From: Streptomyces ficellus
GTDB taxonomy: Bacteria > Actinomycetota > Actinomycetes > Streptomycetales > Streptomycetaceae
DNA: 64,000 nt
Reading direction: 5' to 3'
Assembly: GCF_030406405.1 (NCBI RefSeq)
Contig: NZ_JAUEPL010000040.1
Span: forward strand, 1 to 64,000
Part shown: one piece after another, positions 39,753 to 48,521 of the stretch
Layout: every line of letters starts with the position of its first letter
How positions within the stretch are numbered: the stretch's first letter is position 1
The notes under the pieces: model-generated
Database searches by the model: none
Seen by the model: only the letters and a program-made list of their open reading frames with translations
Told to the model about the DNA's origin: nothing
Program-made: the position numbers and the translations under genes

Positions 39753-40718
39753 ATGGGCAAGAAGCGACCCCAGACCAAGGCCGGAAAGCCGCAGCCGACG
39801 GACGCCGGAATTCCGGTCGTCGGGGCCCGCGAGCCCTGCCCCTGCGGTTCCGGCCGCCGCTACAAGGCCTGCCACGGCCGGGCGGCCGCGCAGGCGGTGA
39901 CCGAGCTGGTCCAGCGCCCGTTCGAGGGCCTGCCCGGCGAGTGCGACTGGGTCGCCCTGCGCGAGCTGGTCCCCGCCGCGACCGCGACGCTCCACCTCAA
40001 GGGCGGTCTGCCCGACGACGTACCGTCCGTGACGCTGGCGACCGTCCTGCCGATGGCCTGGCCCGCGCTGCGCCGCGACGACGGCTCCGTGCTGCTCGCC
40101 CTGCAGAACGACACCTCGTCGGGCGACCTGAGCCGGGACCTCGCCGACACCCTCCAGCGCGCGCTGACCGCCAAGCCGGGTACACCGGTTGCCGCCCAGC
40201 GGGTGCCGGCCGATGGGCCGCGCCTCCAGGACCTGATCGACCCGGACGCCGGTTTCGAGCCGGTCGTCCACTCGGGCTTCGAGTTCTGGGTGCCGGACTC
40301 CGAGAACGCCGCCCCGGAGGTGGCCGCGTCCCTGGAGCGCGCCAACGCCGCGGCCATCCCGACCGTCAGGCTGGCCGGCGTGGAGGCCGCCTACTGGTGC
40401 GAGACCCCCGAGAAGAACCACCTGCGCTGGGTCATGCCGCACCCCGAGGAGCAGTTGCTCGACGCGCTGGCCCGGCTGCACGCCGCCGGCCGGTCGTCGC
40501 TCGGCGAGGGCACCCGGCTGGTCGGCTCGTTCCGCGCGCACGGCCTGGTGGTGCCGGTGTGGGACCTGCCGAGCGCGATGGGCGCCAAGGAGTGCGAGCA
40601 GCCGGCCGCCGAGTTCGCGGAGCGGCTCGCGGACGCGCTCGCCACCGACGCGCCGCTGACGGCGGAGGAGCGCCGGGCACGCGGCGGGCTCACCAACCGC
40701 CAGGTGACGCTGAGCTGA
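39753..40718 (+). CDS. SEC-C-motif protein (DUF5926-like)
   Basis: A 321-residue protein. Its N-terminus has a zinc-binding SEC-C motif, PCPCGSGRRYKACHGRAA, the same kind found at the end of SecA. The remainder (FEGLPGECDWVALRELVPAA onward) has no catalytic motif I recognise and matches the DUF5926 family of actinobacteria, as I recall it. A ribosome site (GGGAGAAG) precedes the ATG. Adjacent to an RsbW-like gene upstream and a structured RNA element downstream. The role is unknown. Confidence 0.8.
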   Translation: MGKKRPQTKAGKPQPTDAGIPVVGAREPCPCGSGRRYKACHGRAAAQAVTELVQRPFEGLPGECDWVALRELVPAATATLHLKGGLPDDVPSVTLATVLPMAWPALRRDDGSVLLALQNDTSSGDLSRDLADTLQRALTAKPGTPVAAQRVPADGPRLQDLIDPDAGFEPVVHSGFEFWVPDSENAAPEVAASLERANAAAIPTVRLAGVEAAYWCETPEKNHLRWVMPHPEEQLLDALARLHAAGRSSLGEGTRLVGSFRAHGLVVPVWDLPSAMGAKECEQPAAEFAERLADALATDAPLTAEERRARGGLTNRQVTLS

Positions 40719-40851
40719 TGCCGGGGGGCGGAGGCGGTGGCGGTGGCGGGGGCCGGACCGGGCCCGTGATCGACATCCCGACCGGTTGGTGACCTCCGCC
40801 ACAAACCCCGCGCCGAAAGCCAAATCCCTGTCCGAATAACCGAGATCGAAT

Positions 40852-40879
40852 TTGCGAATAGCCGATCTCTTGTTACGGT
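40852..40879 (+). promoter_or_regulatory. Sigma70-type promoter of the stem-loop RNA
   Basis: TTGCGA - 16 bases - TACGGT, in an AT-rich patch 7 bases before the first stem base of the RNA element. Good fit to the Streptomyces HrdB consensus. Confidence 0.5.
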
Positions 40880-40885
40880 GCTTGA

Positions 40886-40946
40886 AGCCCGGTCGCTGGT
40901 GCATCCCCCGTCGCCAGCGACCGGGCGCTTCCATTTCCGCGGAAGC
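40886..40946 (+). ncRNA. Structured stem-loop element, copy 2
   Basis: GCCCGGTCGCTGG (40887-40899) pairs perfectly with CCAGCGACCGGGC (40914-40926); the 14-base loop contains TGCATCCCCCGTCG, identical in copy 1 at 28859. A second stem, GCTTCC/GGAAGC (40927-40946), follows. Sequence is conserved in the loop and the junction GCTTCCAT, while stem bases vary with compensation, as in a functional RNA. A C-rich loop recalls actinobacterial C-rich hairpin RNAs, but the family is not assigned. Confidence 0.55.
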
Positions 40947-40965
40947 CGAGGTTCCGGTACAGCCC

Positions 40966-41547
40966 TCAACTGGCCGCCGGTACCGGCGAGTTGCTCCCCG
41001 ATCGCAGCAGCAGCGGGCTCTCTTCCCCCGCACCGTTCTCCGCGAACTCCGCCACCGCCGAATATTCGCCCGGCTTACCGCGCGACGGCTCCCGTGGCGT
41101 CTCACAAGCACCCGGCTCATCGTCCGCCGGTACGGCGCAATGCGTTTGTACGGTGCGGCCGCCGGGGGCCATCAGGGTGAGTACGGAGTCCAGCTCCTCG
41201 CCCGTCGCGTTGCGGTAGTAGGTGCGCGCCCAGGTGTCGCGGCCCTCGGTCAGTACGCACGTCTGTGCCTCGACCCCCTCCGGCGAGGCCACCTCCGGCC
41301 CACAGCCGGCGGTGGCCCCCGTGGAGGAGTGCGTGGCGGGGGCGCCGGTTCCGGCCGCAAGCTCCGGCGCGGACGCCCGAGGCGCCGCCGCGGCCACTGC
41401 CGGAGCCGGAGCCGCCGCCGGAGCCGGTTCGGACGACGCGGCGTCAACGGCGGCGCCGGGGCTGCCGGTGGGTCCGGCGGACGCCGCCAGCGGCAGGAGC
41501 GCGGTCGACACCACGACCGCCCCGAGCCCGATCACGCGGAGATTCAT
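40966..41547 (-). CDS. Secreted hypothetical protein
   Basis: A 193-residue protein with a signal peptide (MNLRVIGLGAVVVSTALLPL, cleavage after ASA), an Ala/Pro-rich low-complexity linker (about residues 27-75) and a compact domain with four cysteines (GCGPEVASPEG, TCVLTEGR, THCAVPADDEPGACETP) that could form two disulfides. The start is the ATG at 41547 with GGTGGGG nearby; the longer frame to 41664 is unsupported. I do not recognise the domain. It is probably an exported or wall-associated protein. Confidence 0.6.
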   Translation of the reverse strand: MNLRVIGLGAVVVSTALLPLAASAGPTGSPGAAVDAASSEPAPAAAPAPAVAAAAPRASAPELAAGTGAPATHSSTGATAGCGPEVASPEGVEAQTCVLTEGRDTWARTYYRNATGEELDSVLTLMAPGGRTVQTHCAVPADDEPGACETPREPSRGKPGEYSAVAEFAENGAGEESPLLLRSGSNSPVPAAS

Positions 41548-41719
41548 GGTGGACCCCACCTGCCAACTGCCCGGGAATTCTTGACGACGCGGCGACGATA
41601 TCGACGCACGACCGGCGCCCGGGATGCCGTGCGCCCGTTTCCCGTACAACTCGGCCCCGCTCACACCCGTACGAGTGACGTACGCACGTCGCCGGGCGGA
41701 CGGGACTTTGCGGACCGAC

Positions 41720-42403
41720 CTAGTAGCGCAGTCGGCTCCCGCCGTCCGGTGCGCTCGTGCTCGCCTCGACCAGCGCGTCCACGACCGCCTCGACGTCCGG
41801 CAGCCAGGGCGACGCCGAGCCGTTGAGCGGCGCGCGCTCCCAGCGCACCTGGCCCGTAGCGGTGTCCGAGGGCGGCAGCACGAGATAGCCGCCCTCGCCG
41901 TGGAAGCGCAGCGAGCTGGGCACGCAGTCCTTGGCGTACAGCAGCTCGCCGAGCTGTTCGAGGGTGTACGGAGCCACCAGCAGCGACCAGCGGGTGGGCG
42001 TCGCCACCACCGGGCCCAGCCGCATCTCCATCGCGTCGAGCGCGGTCAGCGCCCGCGCCCCCGCCACCGCGGGCAGGCTCACCGCGCACGGCGCGTGGCC
42101 TCCGGTGGCCAGCACCACCGGGGCGTCCGGGCGGTTGCCCCACCACCAGCGCACCATGCGCTCGTCAGCGGTGGCCGCGAGCAGCCCGGGGTCGAAGGGG
42201 TGTGCGCCGGGTACGACGCACTCGGGGTCCGGACAGGCACAGCCGCGCTCCCGGTCGCCGCGGCTCCCGGCGGCCGTGAGTCCCACACCGGGGAGTACGG
42301 GCCAGTGCCACTCGGCGGCGTACAGGAGCGCCGCGTCCAGATGGGCAGGCCTCCTCTTGCGCCGGAACCGGAGCCTGCGTCGCCTTCCGAGGATCTCGCG
42401 CAT
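41720..42403 (-). CDS. Second solitary Prim-Pol-like protein
   Basis: A 227-residue protein with a reduced primase/polymerase-type N-terminus: LYAAEWHWPVLPGVGLTAAG, a Cys insertion (CACPDPECVVPGAHPFDPGL), WWWGNRPDAPVVLATGGHAP. Where active family members have the acidic pair after the ATGG strand, this one has AVSLPAVAG, so the catalytic residues appear lost. Such conserved solitary proteins are widespread in Streptomyces chromosomes. ATG at 42403 with GGAAAGGAA upstream. It probably has a regulatory or structural role rather than priming. Confidence 0.65.
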   Translation of the reverse strand: MREILGRRRRLRFRRKRRPAHLDAALLYAAEWHWPVLPGVGLTAAGSRGDRERGCACPDPECVVPGAHPFDPGLLAATADERMVRWWWGNRPDAPVVLATGGHAPCAVSLPAVAGARALTALDAMEMRLGPVVATPTRWSLLVAPYTLEQLGELLYAKDCVPSSLRFHGEGGYLVLPPSDTATGQVRWERAPLNGSASPWLPDVEAVVDALVEASTSAPDGGSRLRY

Positions 42404-42980
42404 GAGCGCTCGTTCCTTTCCGTTGAACGCCGAGGTCATCCACATCACACAATGTGTGCGTCACTTCTCTGTGCGTACGAGCCGGCGCGTCACCGCCCCT
42501 TGCCGGGTGGCAGGACCGACCCCCTTCGCCTGCGGCAGGGAACACCGCCGGGGGCCGCCGAGCATGGGTTCCATTAAACGCGTGGCGAGGGGTGGCGCGC
42601 CCATGGCGCGCACTGGCTGTCCCGCTGTACTTGTCCCCGCCACTCGGGGATGGGGCGCGGCCTTCGGCGGTTAGGACGCCAGCGCTCCCCGCCGGGTTCC
42701 GGGCTCGCCCCAACTGCCCCTGGCCATCACCGTGTACGTACCCAGCATGCTCGGGATGACGCCACCCTCGGACCGCGTCTGCCGACGCCGCCTCCGGGAG
42801 GTGCCCCCGTTCGAACGGGCCTCAGTCGACCGCAAATCCTGTTCATAGGGGCCATTTTTGAGCCAAGTTAGGGCTCTCGTAAATACCGCGCGTCCTGCCG
42901 TGACAATGCTGGACATGCCCTTACTTCTGCGTGTAGATGTGGTTGCAGTGACAGCTGCGCAGATTGACAGGGGGTTTGCG
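42404..42980. other. Long intergenic region before the PP2C phosphatase
   Basis: 577 bases without a convincing gene. It contains a promoter-like TTGAGC - 16 - TAAATA (42858-42885) about 95 bases before the leader ORF, and a palindromic GCGCGCCCATGGCGCGC-like patch near 42594. The rest is unassigned. Confidence 0.5.
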
Positions 42981-43025
42981 ATGCTATTGAGCGAAACGCA
43001 CCCGTCGAAGAGCCGGCTGCCATGA
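42981..43025 (+). CDS. 14-codon leader ORF overlapping the phosphatase start
   Basis: ATG at 42981 after ACAGGGGG at good distance encodes MLLSETHPSKSRLP, and its TGA overlaps the ATG of the phosphatase (ATGA). It may couple or attenuate translation of the phosphatase. Confidence 0.45.
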   Translation: MLLSETHPSKSRLP

Positions 43026-44452
43026 CCGCCCCTCACCTGCCGAAAGTGGCTGGAATCGATCCCGCGGTTCCGGCGCCCGCCCACACTGCGGCACCCCTCC
43101 CGGGCATCCCGACCCCGCCCGCCGCACCCGGCGCGATGATCCAGGACAAGCTGGCCGGCTGGGTCTCGGACCTCACCACGCTGCACGAACTCACCGAACG
43201 CCTCACCCGCACCGGCACCCTGGACGACGCCCTCCAGGAACTGCTGCGCGCCGGGGCCGCCCTCGTCGGCGCCCGCCGTGGCATGGCCGTCCTCGAACCG
43301 GCCGACGGGCTCGGCCCCACCACCACGATCGGCCTCGGGCTCGCCCACGCCGACCTCGGCACCATCGAGACGGTGCCGCGCAGCGCCACGTCCTACGGCC
43401 GCATCCTGGAGGGCCTGGGCGAGGGACCGCCGCCGGACGCACGGCCCGCGCAGGGGGCGACGGCCGAGGGGCCCGTCGCCGTACCCGACCTGTTCGCCGA
43501 CGAGGCCCTCGACCCCCGCCACCGGGAGGTCGCCGCCCGCCTCGGCTACGCCGCCAGTTACGCCGTGCCGCTCGCCACCGAGTCGGCCGGGAAGCTGGGC
43601 GCCGCCGTCTGGCTGTACGACGAGCCGGCCGAACCGGCCGAGGGGCGGCGCCATCTCGTCGGCCTCTACGGCCAGTACGCCTCCCAGCACCTGGCCCGCC
43701 TCCTGGAACTGGAGCGTGGCCGCGCCAGGATGGCCACCATCGCCGAGGAGCTGCTGCCCAGCCGGCTGCCGCGCGTCTCGGGCATCCAGCTCGCCGCCCG
43801 GCACCGCACCGGACCCAAGGGCGGCGGCGACTGGTACGACGCGCTGCCGCTGCCCGAAGGCGCGCTGGGCATGGCGGTCGGGTCGGTCTCCGGGGCCGGG
43901 GCGAGCGCTCTGGCCGCGATGGGCCGGCTGCGCGCGTCCCTGCGGGCGTACGCCGTGATGGAGGGTGAGGACCCCGTCGCCGTACTGTCCGATCTGGAGC
44001 TGCTGCTGCGGCTGACCGAGCCCGCGCGGTCCGCCACCGCCCTCTTCGCGTACGCGGAGCCCGCCGGGGCGCCCCATGCCGGAGGACAGGGGAGGAAGGT
44101 CACCCTGGCAGGGGCGGGGCACACGCCGCCGCTGATCGTGGGCGAGCGGCGCACCGAGTACGTCGAGACGTCGCTGTCGGCGCCCCTGGGGATGCTGGCC
44201 TGCTGGGAGGCGCCGAGCGTCGAGATCACCCCCGAGCCCGGGGAGACGGTGCTCCTGTATACGGACGGGTTGCTGCGGCGTACCGGGGAGTCCATGGACC
44301 GGGCCTTCGCGCGGCTGCACGCGGCGGCGGCGACCGTGCCGGCGGCCGACCGGGCCGATCCGGGCGCCATCGCCGACCATGTGCTGAGGACGCTGCTGCC
44401 GGACGACTCCGGGGACGAGGACGTGGTGATGCTGGCGGTCCGCTTCGAGTGA
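43022..44452 (+). CDS. GAF-PP2C (RsbU-like) serine/threonine phosphatase
   Basis: A 476-residue protein. Residues about 55-235 form a GAF-like sensor domain (VSDLTTLHELTERLTRTGTL, ALVGARRGMAVLEPADG, ARLGYAASYAVPLATESAGK). The SpoIIE/RsbU-type PP2C domain (about 255-476) has KGGGDWYDALPLPEGALGMA (metal Asp), GAGHTPPLI, VLLYTDGLLRRTG and the final DDVVML-like EDVVMLAVRF. It probably dephosphorylates an anti-anti-sigma factor, opposing RsbW-type ATPases such as those at 39017 and 46200. Downstream, on the same strand, is aminopeptidase P. Confidence 0.88.
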   Translation: MTAPHLPKVAGIDPAVPAPAHTAAPLPGIPTPPAAPGAMIQDKLAGWVSDLTTLHELTERLTRTGTLDDALQELLRAGAALVGARRGMAVLEPADGLGPTTTIGLGLAHADLGTIETVPRSATSYGRILEGLGEGPPPDARPAQGATAEGPVAVPDLFADEALDPRHREVAARLGYAASYAVPLATESAGKLGAAVWLYDEPAEPAEGRRHLVGLYGQYASQHLARLLELERGRARMATIAEELLPSRLPRVSGIQLAARHRTGPKGGGDWYDALPLPEGALGMAVGSVSGAGASALAAMGRLRASLRAYAVMEGEDPVAVLSDLELLLRLTEPARSATALFAYAEPAGAPHAGGQGRKVTLAGAGHTPPLIVGERRTEYVETSLSAPLGMLACWEAPSVEITPEPGETVLLYTDGLLRRTGESMDRAFARLHAAAATVPAADRADPGAIADHVLRTLLPDDSGDEDVVMLAVRFE

Positions 44453-44536
44453 CCTGAGCCGACACGTCCTGAGGGGCGGTCTTCCGCACGACCGTACGAT
44501 GGTGAAGGTTCAGTGTCGTACCAGAGGAGGCGGACC

Positions 44537-46027
44537 GTGGCCGAAGAGCTCCCCCCGGAGACCCCGGAAGCTCTGCCAGACCATGCTGCTGACGCAGCGG
44601 GCGACGAGCCCATCAAGCAGCGCAAGAACGGCCTGTACCTGGGCGTGTCCGATGAGCTCGCGGAGAACATGAAGTCCGGCTGGGCCGACACGGAGCTGCG
44701 CGACCTCACTCCCATCCCCCAGGCCGACCGCACCGCCGCCCGGCGCGCCGCGCTGTCCGCGCGCTTCCCCGGCGAGCGCCTGGTCATTCCCTCGGGGAAC
44801 CTGAAGACGCGCGCGAACGACACGGAGTACGCCTTCCGGCCGTCGACCGAGTACGCCTACCTCACCGGCGACGACACGCACGACAGCGTCCTGGTGCTGG
44901 AGCCGAACGGCAGGGAGGGCGGCCACCGGGCGACGATCTACCTGCTGCCGCGCTCCGACCGCGAGAACGGTGAGTTCTGGCTGGACGGCCAGGGCGAGCT
45001 GTGGGTCGGCCGCCGGTACGCGCTCGGCGAGGCCGAGCAGCGGCTCGGCATCCCGGCGAAGGACGTGCGCGAGCTGCCGGCGCGGCTGCGCGAGGCCACG
45101 GGGCCGGTGCGCAACGTGCGCGGGCACGACGCGGGCGTCGAGGCCGCGCTCACCGACAAGGTCACCGCCGAGCGCGACGAGGAACTGCGGGTGTACCTCT
45201 CCGAGGCGCGCCTGGTGAAGGACGCCTTCGAGATCGGCGAGCTGGAGCGGGCGTGCGCGTCCACCGCGCGCGGCTTCGAGGACGTCGTACGCGTCCTGGA
45301 CAAGGCCGAGGCGACCAGCGAGCGCTACATCGAGGGCACCTTCTTCCTGCGCGCCCGCGTCGAGGGCAACGACATCGGATACGGCTCGATCTGCGCGGCC
45401 GGGCCGCACGCCACCACGCTGCACTGGGTACGCAACGACGGCCCCGTGCGCGCGGGTGAGCTGCTGCTGCTCGACGCCGGTGTGGAGACCACCACCTTCT
45501 ACACGGCGGACGTGACGCGGACGCTGCCCATCAACGGCCGCTTCACCGACCTCCAGCGCAAGATCTACGACGCGGTGTACGACGCGCAGGAGGCGGGCAT
45601 CGCGGCGGTGAAGCCGGGCGCCAAGTTCCGCGACTTCCACGATGCCGCGCAGCGCGTGCTCGCCGAGCGGCTCGTCGAGTGGGGCCTGATCGACGGCCCC
45701 GTGGAGCGCGTCCTGGAACTGGGCCTCCAGCGCCGCTGGACCCTGCACGGCACCGGCCACATGCTCGGCATGGACGTCCACGACTGCGCGGCCGCGCGGA
45801 CCGAGACGTACGTGGACGGGACCCTGGAGCCGGGCATGTGCCTGACCGTCGAGCCGGGTCTGTACTTCCAGGCGGACGACCTGACCGTGCCGGAGGAGTA
45901 CCGGGGCATCGGCGTCCGGATCGAGGACGACATCCTCGTCACCGAGGACGGCAACCGGAACCTGTCGGCCGCGCTGCCGCGCCGGTCGGACGAGGTCGAG
46001 GCGTGGATGGCGGGCCTGAAGGGCTGA
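44537..46027 (+). CDS. pepP: Aminopeptidase P (Xaa-Pro aminopeptidase)
   Basis: A 496-residue member of the pita-bread metallopeptidases with an N-terminal creatinase-like domain (ARRAALSARFPGERLVIPSG, STEYAYLTGDDTHDSVLVLE) and a catalytic domain binding two metals through Asp in LLLLDAGVETTTFYTADVTRT, His in HGTGHMLGMDVHDC, Glu in GMCLTVEPGLYF and Glu in GIGVRIEDDILV. It removes an N-terminal residue preceding proline from peptides, in the cytoplasm. A strong AGAGGAGG precedes the GTG at 44537. All metal ligands are present. Confidence 0.92.
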   Translation: MAEELPPETPEALPDHAADAAGDEPIKQRKNGLYLGVSDELAENMKSGWADTELRDLTPIPQADRTAARRAALSARFPGERLVIPSGNLKTRANDTEYAFRPSTEYAYLTGDDTHDSVLVLEPNGREGGHRATIYLLPRSDRENGEFWLDGQGELWVGRRYALGEAEQRLGIPAKDVRELPARLREATGPVRNVRGHDAGVEAALTDKVTAERDEELRVYLSEARLVKDAFEIGELERACASTARGFEDVVRVLDKAEATSERYIEGTFFLRARVEGNDIGYGSICAAGPHATTLHWVRNDGPVRAGELLLLDAGVETTTFYTADVTRTLPINGRFTDLQRKIYDAVYDAQEAGIAAVKPGAKFRDFHDAAQRVLAERLVEWGLIDGPVERVLELGLQRRWTLHGTGHMLGMDVHDCAAARTETYVDGTLEPGMCLTVEPGLYFQADDLTVPEEYRGIGVRIEDDILVTEDGNRNLSAALPRRSDEVEAWMAGLKG

Positions 46028-46047
46028 CGCGCGCACGGGTGTGTACG

Positions 46048-46085
46048 GGAAGGTCCCCCGCCGTCATGTCGGTGGGGGACCTTCC
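46048..46085 (+). terminator. Terminator of aminopeptidase P
   Basis: GGAAGGTCCCCC pairs with GGGGGACCTTCC, 12 bp, 20 bases after the stop. Confidence 0.75.
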
Positions 46086-46199
46086 GCGTCACAGGCATGA
46101 GGCCGCGCTCGGCGCGCGGCCGTGCGGGAACTGCGGCCGGCCGTACGGTTGTTGGCGCGGCGGGCCGTGTGCCGGGAACGACAGACCCGGGACGGTGGT

Positions 46200-46652
46200 T
46201 CAGGACGCGACGAGCGGGGCGTCCGTACGCCACTTGACGATCTTGTCGAAGCTCACCACCGCGCCGCCCCGTCCCGATCTGTTGCCGATGTGCACATGGT
46301 CGGCCAGCTCTTCGATCAGGCGCAGGCCGCGCCCGCTCTCCGCCTCAGGGGCGGGTCTGCGGACCGTCGGTGGGGGGCCGGCGGGAAATCCCGGGCCTGA
46401 GTCCGCCACTTCGATGCGGCACTTCTCGCCGTCCAGATACGCGGTCACCCTGAATTCCGCGGAGGGTTCCCCGGCCGCCGTCCGCCCGCCGTGCTCCACC
46501 GCGTTCGCACACGCTTCGGTGAGGGCGAGCGACAGATCGTAGGAGATGTCCGGGTCGACTCCCGCGGTCTCCATGGTGCCGAGCAGGAGGCGACGGGCGA
46601 GCGGAACGCTCGCAGCCTCGCGCCGCAAATGGAGAGACCACCAGATGCTCAT
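46200..46652 (-). CDS. RsbW-like ATP-binding regulatory protein
   Basis: A 150-residue HATPase: SLALTEACANAVEHGGRTA (N box), RIEVADSGPGFPAG (G1) and SGRGLRLIEELADHVHIGNR (G2). This is a minimal serine-kinase/anti-sigma module. Its first residues (MSIWWSLHLRREAASVPLAR) are typical of the Streptomyces subgroup. It is convergent with aminopeptidase P and divergent from the membrane protein gene at 46886. Partner proteins cannot be told from context, but the PP2C phosphatase at 43022 is a candidate functional opponent. Confidence 0.85.
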   Translation of the reverse strand: MSIWWSLHLRREAASVPLARRLLLGTMETAGVDPDISYDLSLALTEACANAVEHGGRTAAGEPSAEFRVTAYLDGEKCRIEVADSGPGFPAGPPPTVRRPAPEAESGRGLRLIEELADHVHIGNRSGRGGAVVSFDKIVKWRTDAPLVAS

Positions 46653-46885
46653 GCTCCAGCCTCCTGGCCGCGGCTCGACATACCGTTACGTATTGCCCCC
46701 ACTTCTCGGCGGTAAGCGCGGGGTTGACGCGCTGGCCCTCGTTCGGCGGATATGCGTAGCCCGTACGCCCGTGTATGTCGGCGCCTGTCGCACTCTGTCC
46801 GGACCTCTCGGACTCCGGCGGCCAAGGCGGACCTTTGGGACCTGCCGTGTGGAGGCGAAGGGGGCAGTGCGATGATGGCCGGGCC

Positions 46886-47647
46886 ATGTTTGCCCCGTCC
46901 GCTGGTCCGCGGCTGCTGAGGGCCGCGGTGTTCACCGCGGTCTGCCTCGTGCTGTCCGCGCTGGGGCATGTGCTCGCCGCCTGCGAGACCGTCCCCTGGT
47001 GGACGCTGCTCCTCGGCTTCCTGTGCGTCTTCGCCATCACCGTGCCGTTCGCGGCGCGCGAACGGTCCCTTCCGGTGATCGCCACGGCGCTGGCGGGCGG
47101 GCAGCTGGCGCTGCACACGCTCTTCGGGCTCGGTGAGCGGCAGCAGCTGGCGGTGGGCATCGGTGACCAGGCGGACGACGCCCTGATCCGGATGGCCGCC
47201 AAGCTGGTGTGCGGGGCGGGCGCGGCGTCGCTCACCCCCGCCGACGCCCACCGGATCATCACCACCGCCGGCCTCGACCCCGCCCTGGCGCACGCCGGGC
47301 ACATGGCCGAGCCCGGCGCCGGGCTGTGGCCCAGCCTCCCCATGCTCCTCGGGCACCTGCTGGCCGCCGTCGTGACCGGCTGGCTGCTGCGGCGCGGTGA
47401 CCTCGCGCTGATGGCGATGGCCGACCTCTCCACGCGTGGCGCCGACGGAGCGCTCGTACGCTCGCTGCGCGCCGCCCTCGTCCTCGTACGCGCCCTGGTG
47501 GCCGGGCTGCCCGTGCTGCCCGCGGGCGGGCCGCGACCGCCGCGTACCGATGACTACGCCGCGCCGCCCGCAGCGGCGGACGCGCTCCAGCACACGGTGA
47601 TCAGGCGCGGCCCGCCGGCCGTATCCCTCTGCGTCCTCGCAGCCTGA
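46886..47647 (+). CDS. Conserved integral membrane protein upstream of the copper operon
   Basis: A 253-residue protein with about five membrane spans (LLRAAVFTAVCLVLSALGHV, LLLGFLCVFAITVPFAA, VIATALAGGQLALHTLFGLG, LLGHLLAAVVTGWLLRRGDL, SLRAALVLVRALVAGLPVLP). His-containing loops (ALAHAGHMAEPG) might bind a metal. It precedes the ycnI-like gene by about 85 bases and is probably expressed with it. The family is an uncharacterised one often near YcnI in Streptomyces. Start ATG at 46886; a frame from 46775 has no support. Confidence 0.7.
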   Translation: MFAPSAGPRLLRAAVFTAVCLVLSALGHVLAACETVPWWTLLLGFLCVFAITVPFAARERSLPVIATALAGGQLALHTLFGLGERQQLAVGIGDQADDALIRMAAKLVCGAGAASLTPADAHRIITTAGLDPALAHAGHMAEPGAGLWPSLPMLLGHLLAAVVTGWLLRRGDLALMAMADLSTRGADGALVRSLRAALVLVRALVAGLPVLPAGGPRPPRTDDYAAPPAAADALQHTVIRRGPPAVSLCVLAA

Positions 47648-47732
47648 CACGGCCCGCTCAAGGGGAGTGGTGCCGTGGTGCGCCCGTGTGCGCACGCCTG
47701 TCGCCACCATTCACGTGGAGTGTGTTGTCGTC

Positions 47733-48485
47733 ATGAACGTTTCCCGTATCGCCCTCGCCGCCGGCGTCGCCGTCTCCTCCGTCGTCCTGCTCTCCGGGAC
47801 CGCCTTCGCGCACATCAGCGTGCAGCCGCAGGGCGAGGCCGCCAAGGGCGGATACGCGACCGTCCACTTCAAGGTCCCCAACGAGCGCGACAACGCCTCG
47901 ACCGTGAAGGTCGAGGTCGCCCTCCCCGCCGAGCACCCCCTCGCGTCCGTCTCGACGCAGCCCGTCCCGGGCTGGAAGGCCCAGGTCACCAAGGCGAAGC
48001 TGGCCAAGCCGCTGGAGGTGCACGGCAAGCGGATCACCGAGGCGGCCACCAAGATCACCTGGACCGCGGCCGGTTCGAAGATCGCGCCCGGCGAGTTCCA
48101 GCAGTTCACCGTCTCGCTCGGGCAGCTCCCCGAGAACGCCGACAAGCTCGTCTTCAAGGCCCTCCAGACGTACGACAACAAGGAGGTCGTGCGCTGGATC
48201 GAGGAGCCGAAGAAGGGTGCTCCCGAGCCGGAGACCCCCGCGCCCGTCCTGGCGCTGTCCGCCGCCACGGACGACCACCACGGTGGCGGCGCGGCCGCGA
48301 AGAACGACGGTGCCGACGAGGCCGAGGACGCCGGCAAGGGCGACGGCCACGGTACGGAGGAGACCGCCGCGGCGGCCTCCGACTCCACTGACACCACCGC
48401 CCGCGTCCTCGGCACGGTCGGCATCCTGGTCGGTGCCGCCGGTGTCGCCTTCGGCGTCCTCGCCGGGCGCCGCCGCTCCGCCTGA
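47733..48485 (+). CDS. YcnI/DUF1775 copper-binding protein
   Basis: A 250-residue exported protein. The signal peptide ends AFA so that the mature chain starts with His (HISVQPQGEAAKGGYATVHF). An N-terminal His with a conserved Trp (TWTAAGSKI) forms the monohistidine copper site known for YcnI. The DUF1775 domain covers about 25-155, then an acidic His-rich linker and a C-terminal membrane anchor (VLGTVGILVGAAGVAFGVLA, RRR). It delivers or scavenges extracytoplasmic copper and is the first dedicated gene of the copper set. Confidence 0.9.
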   Translation: MNVSRIALAAGVAVSSVVLLSGTAFAHISVQPQGEAAKGGYATVHFKVPNERDNASTVKVEVALPAEHPLASVSTQPVPGWKAQVTKAKLAKPLEVHGKRITEAATKITWTAAGSKIAPGEFQQFTVSLGQLPENADKLVFKALQTYDNKEVVRWIEEPKKGAPEPETPAPVLALSAATDDHHGGGAAAKNDGADEAEDAGKGDGHGTEETAAAASDSTDTTARVLGTVGILVGAAGVAFGVLAGRRRSA

Positions 48486-48521
48486 CGGCCGCCGTCACCC
48501 AACCCCGCGAGAAAGAACACC

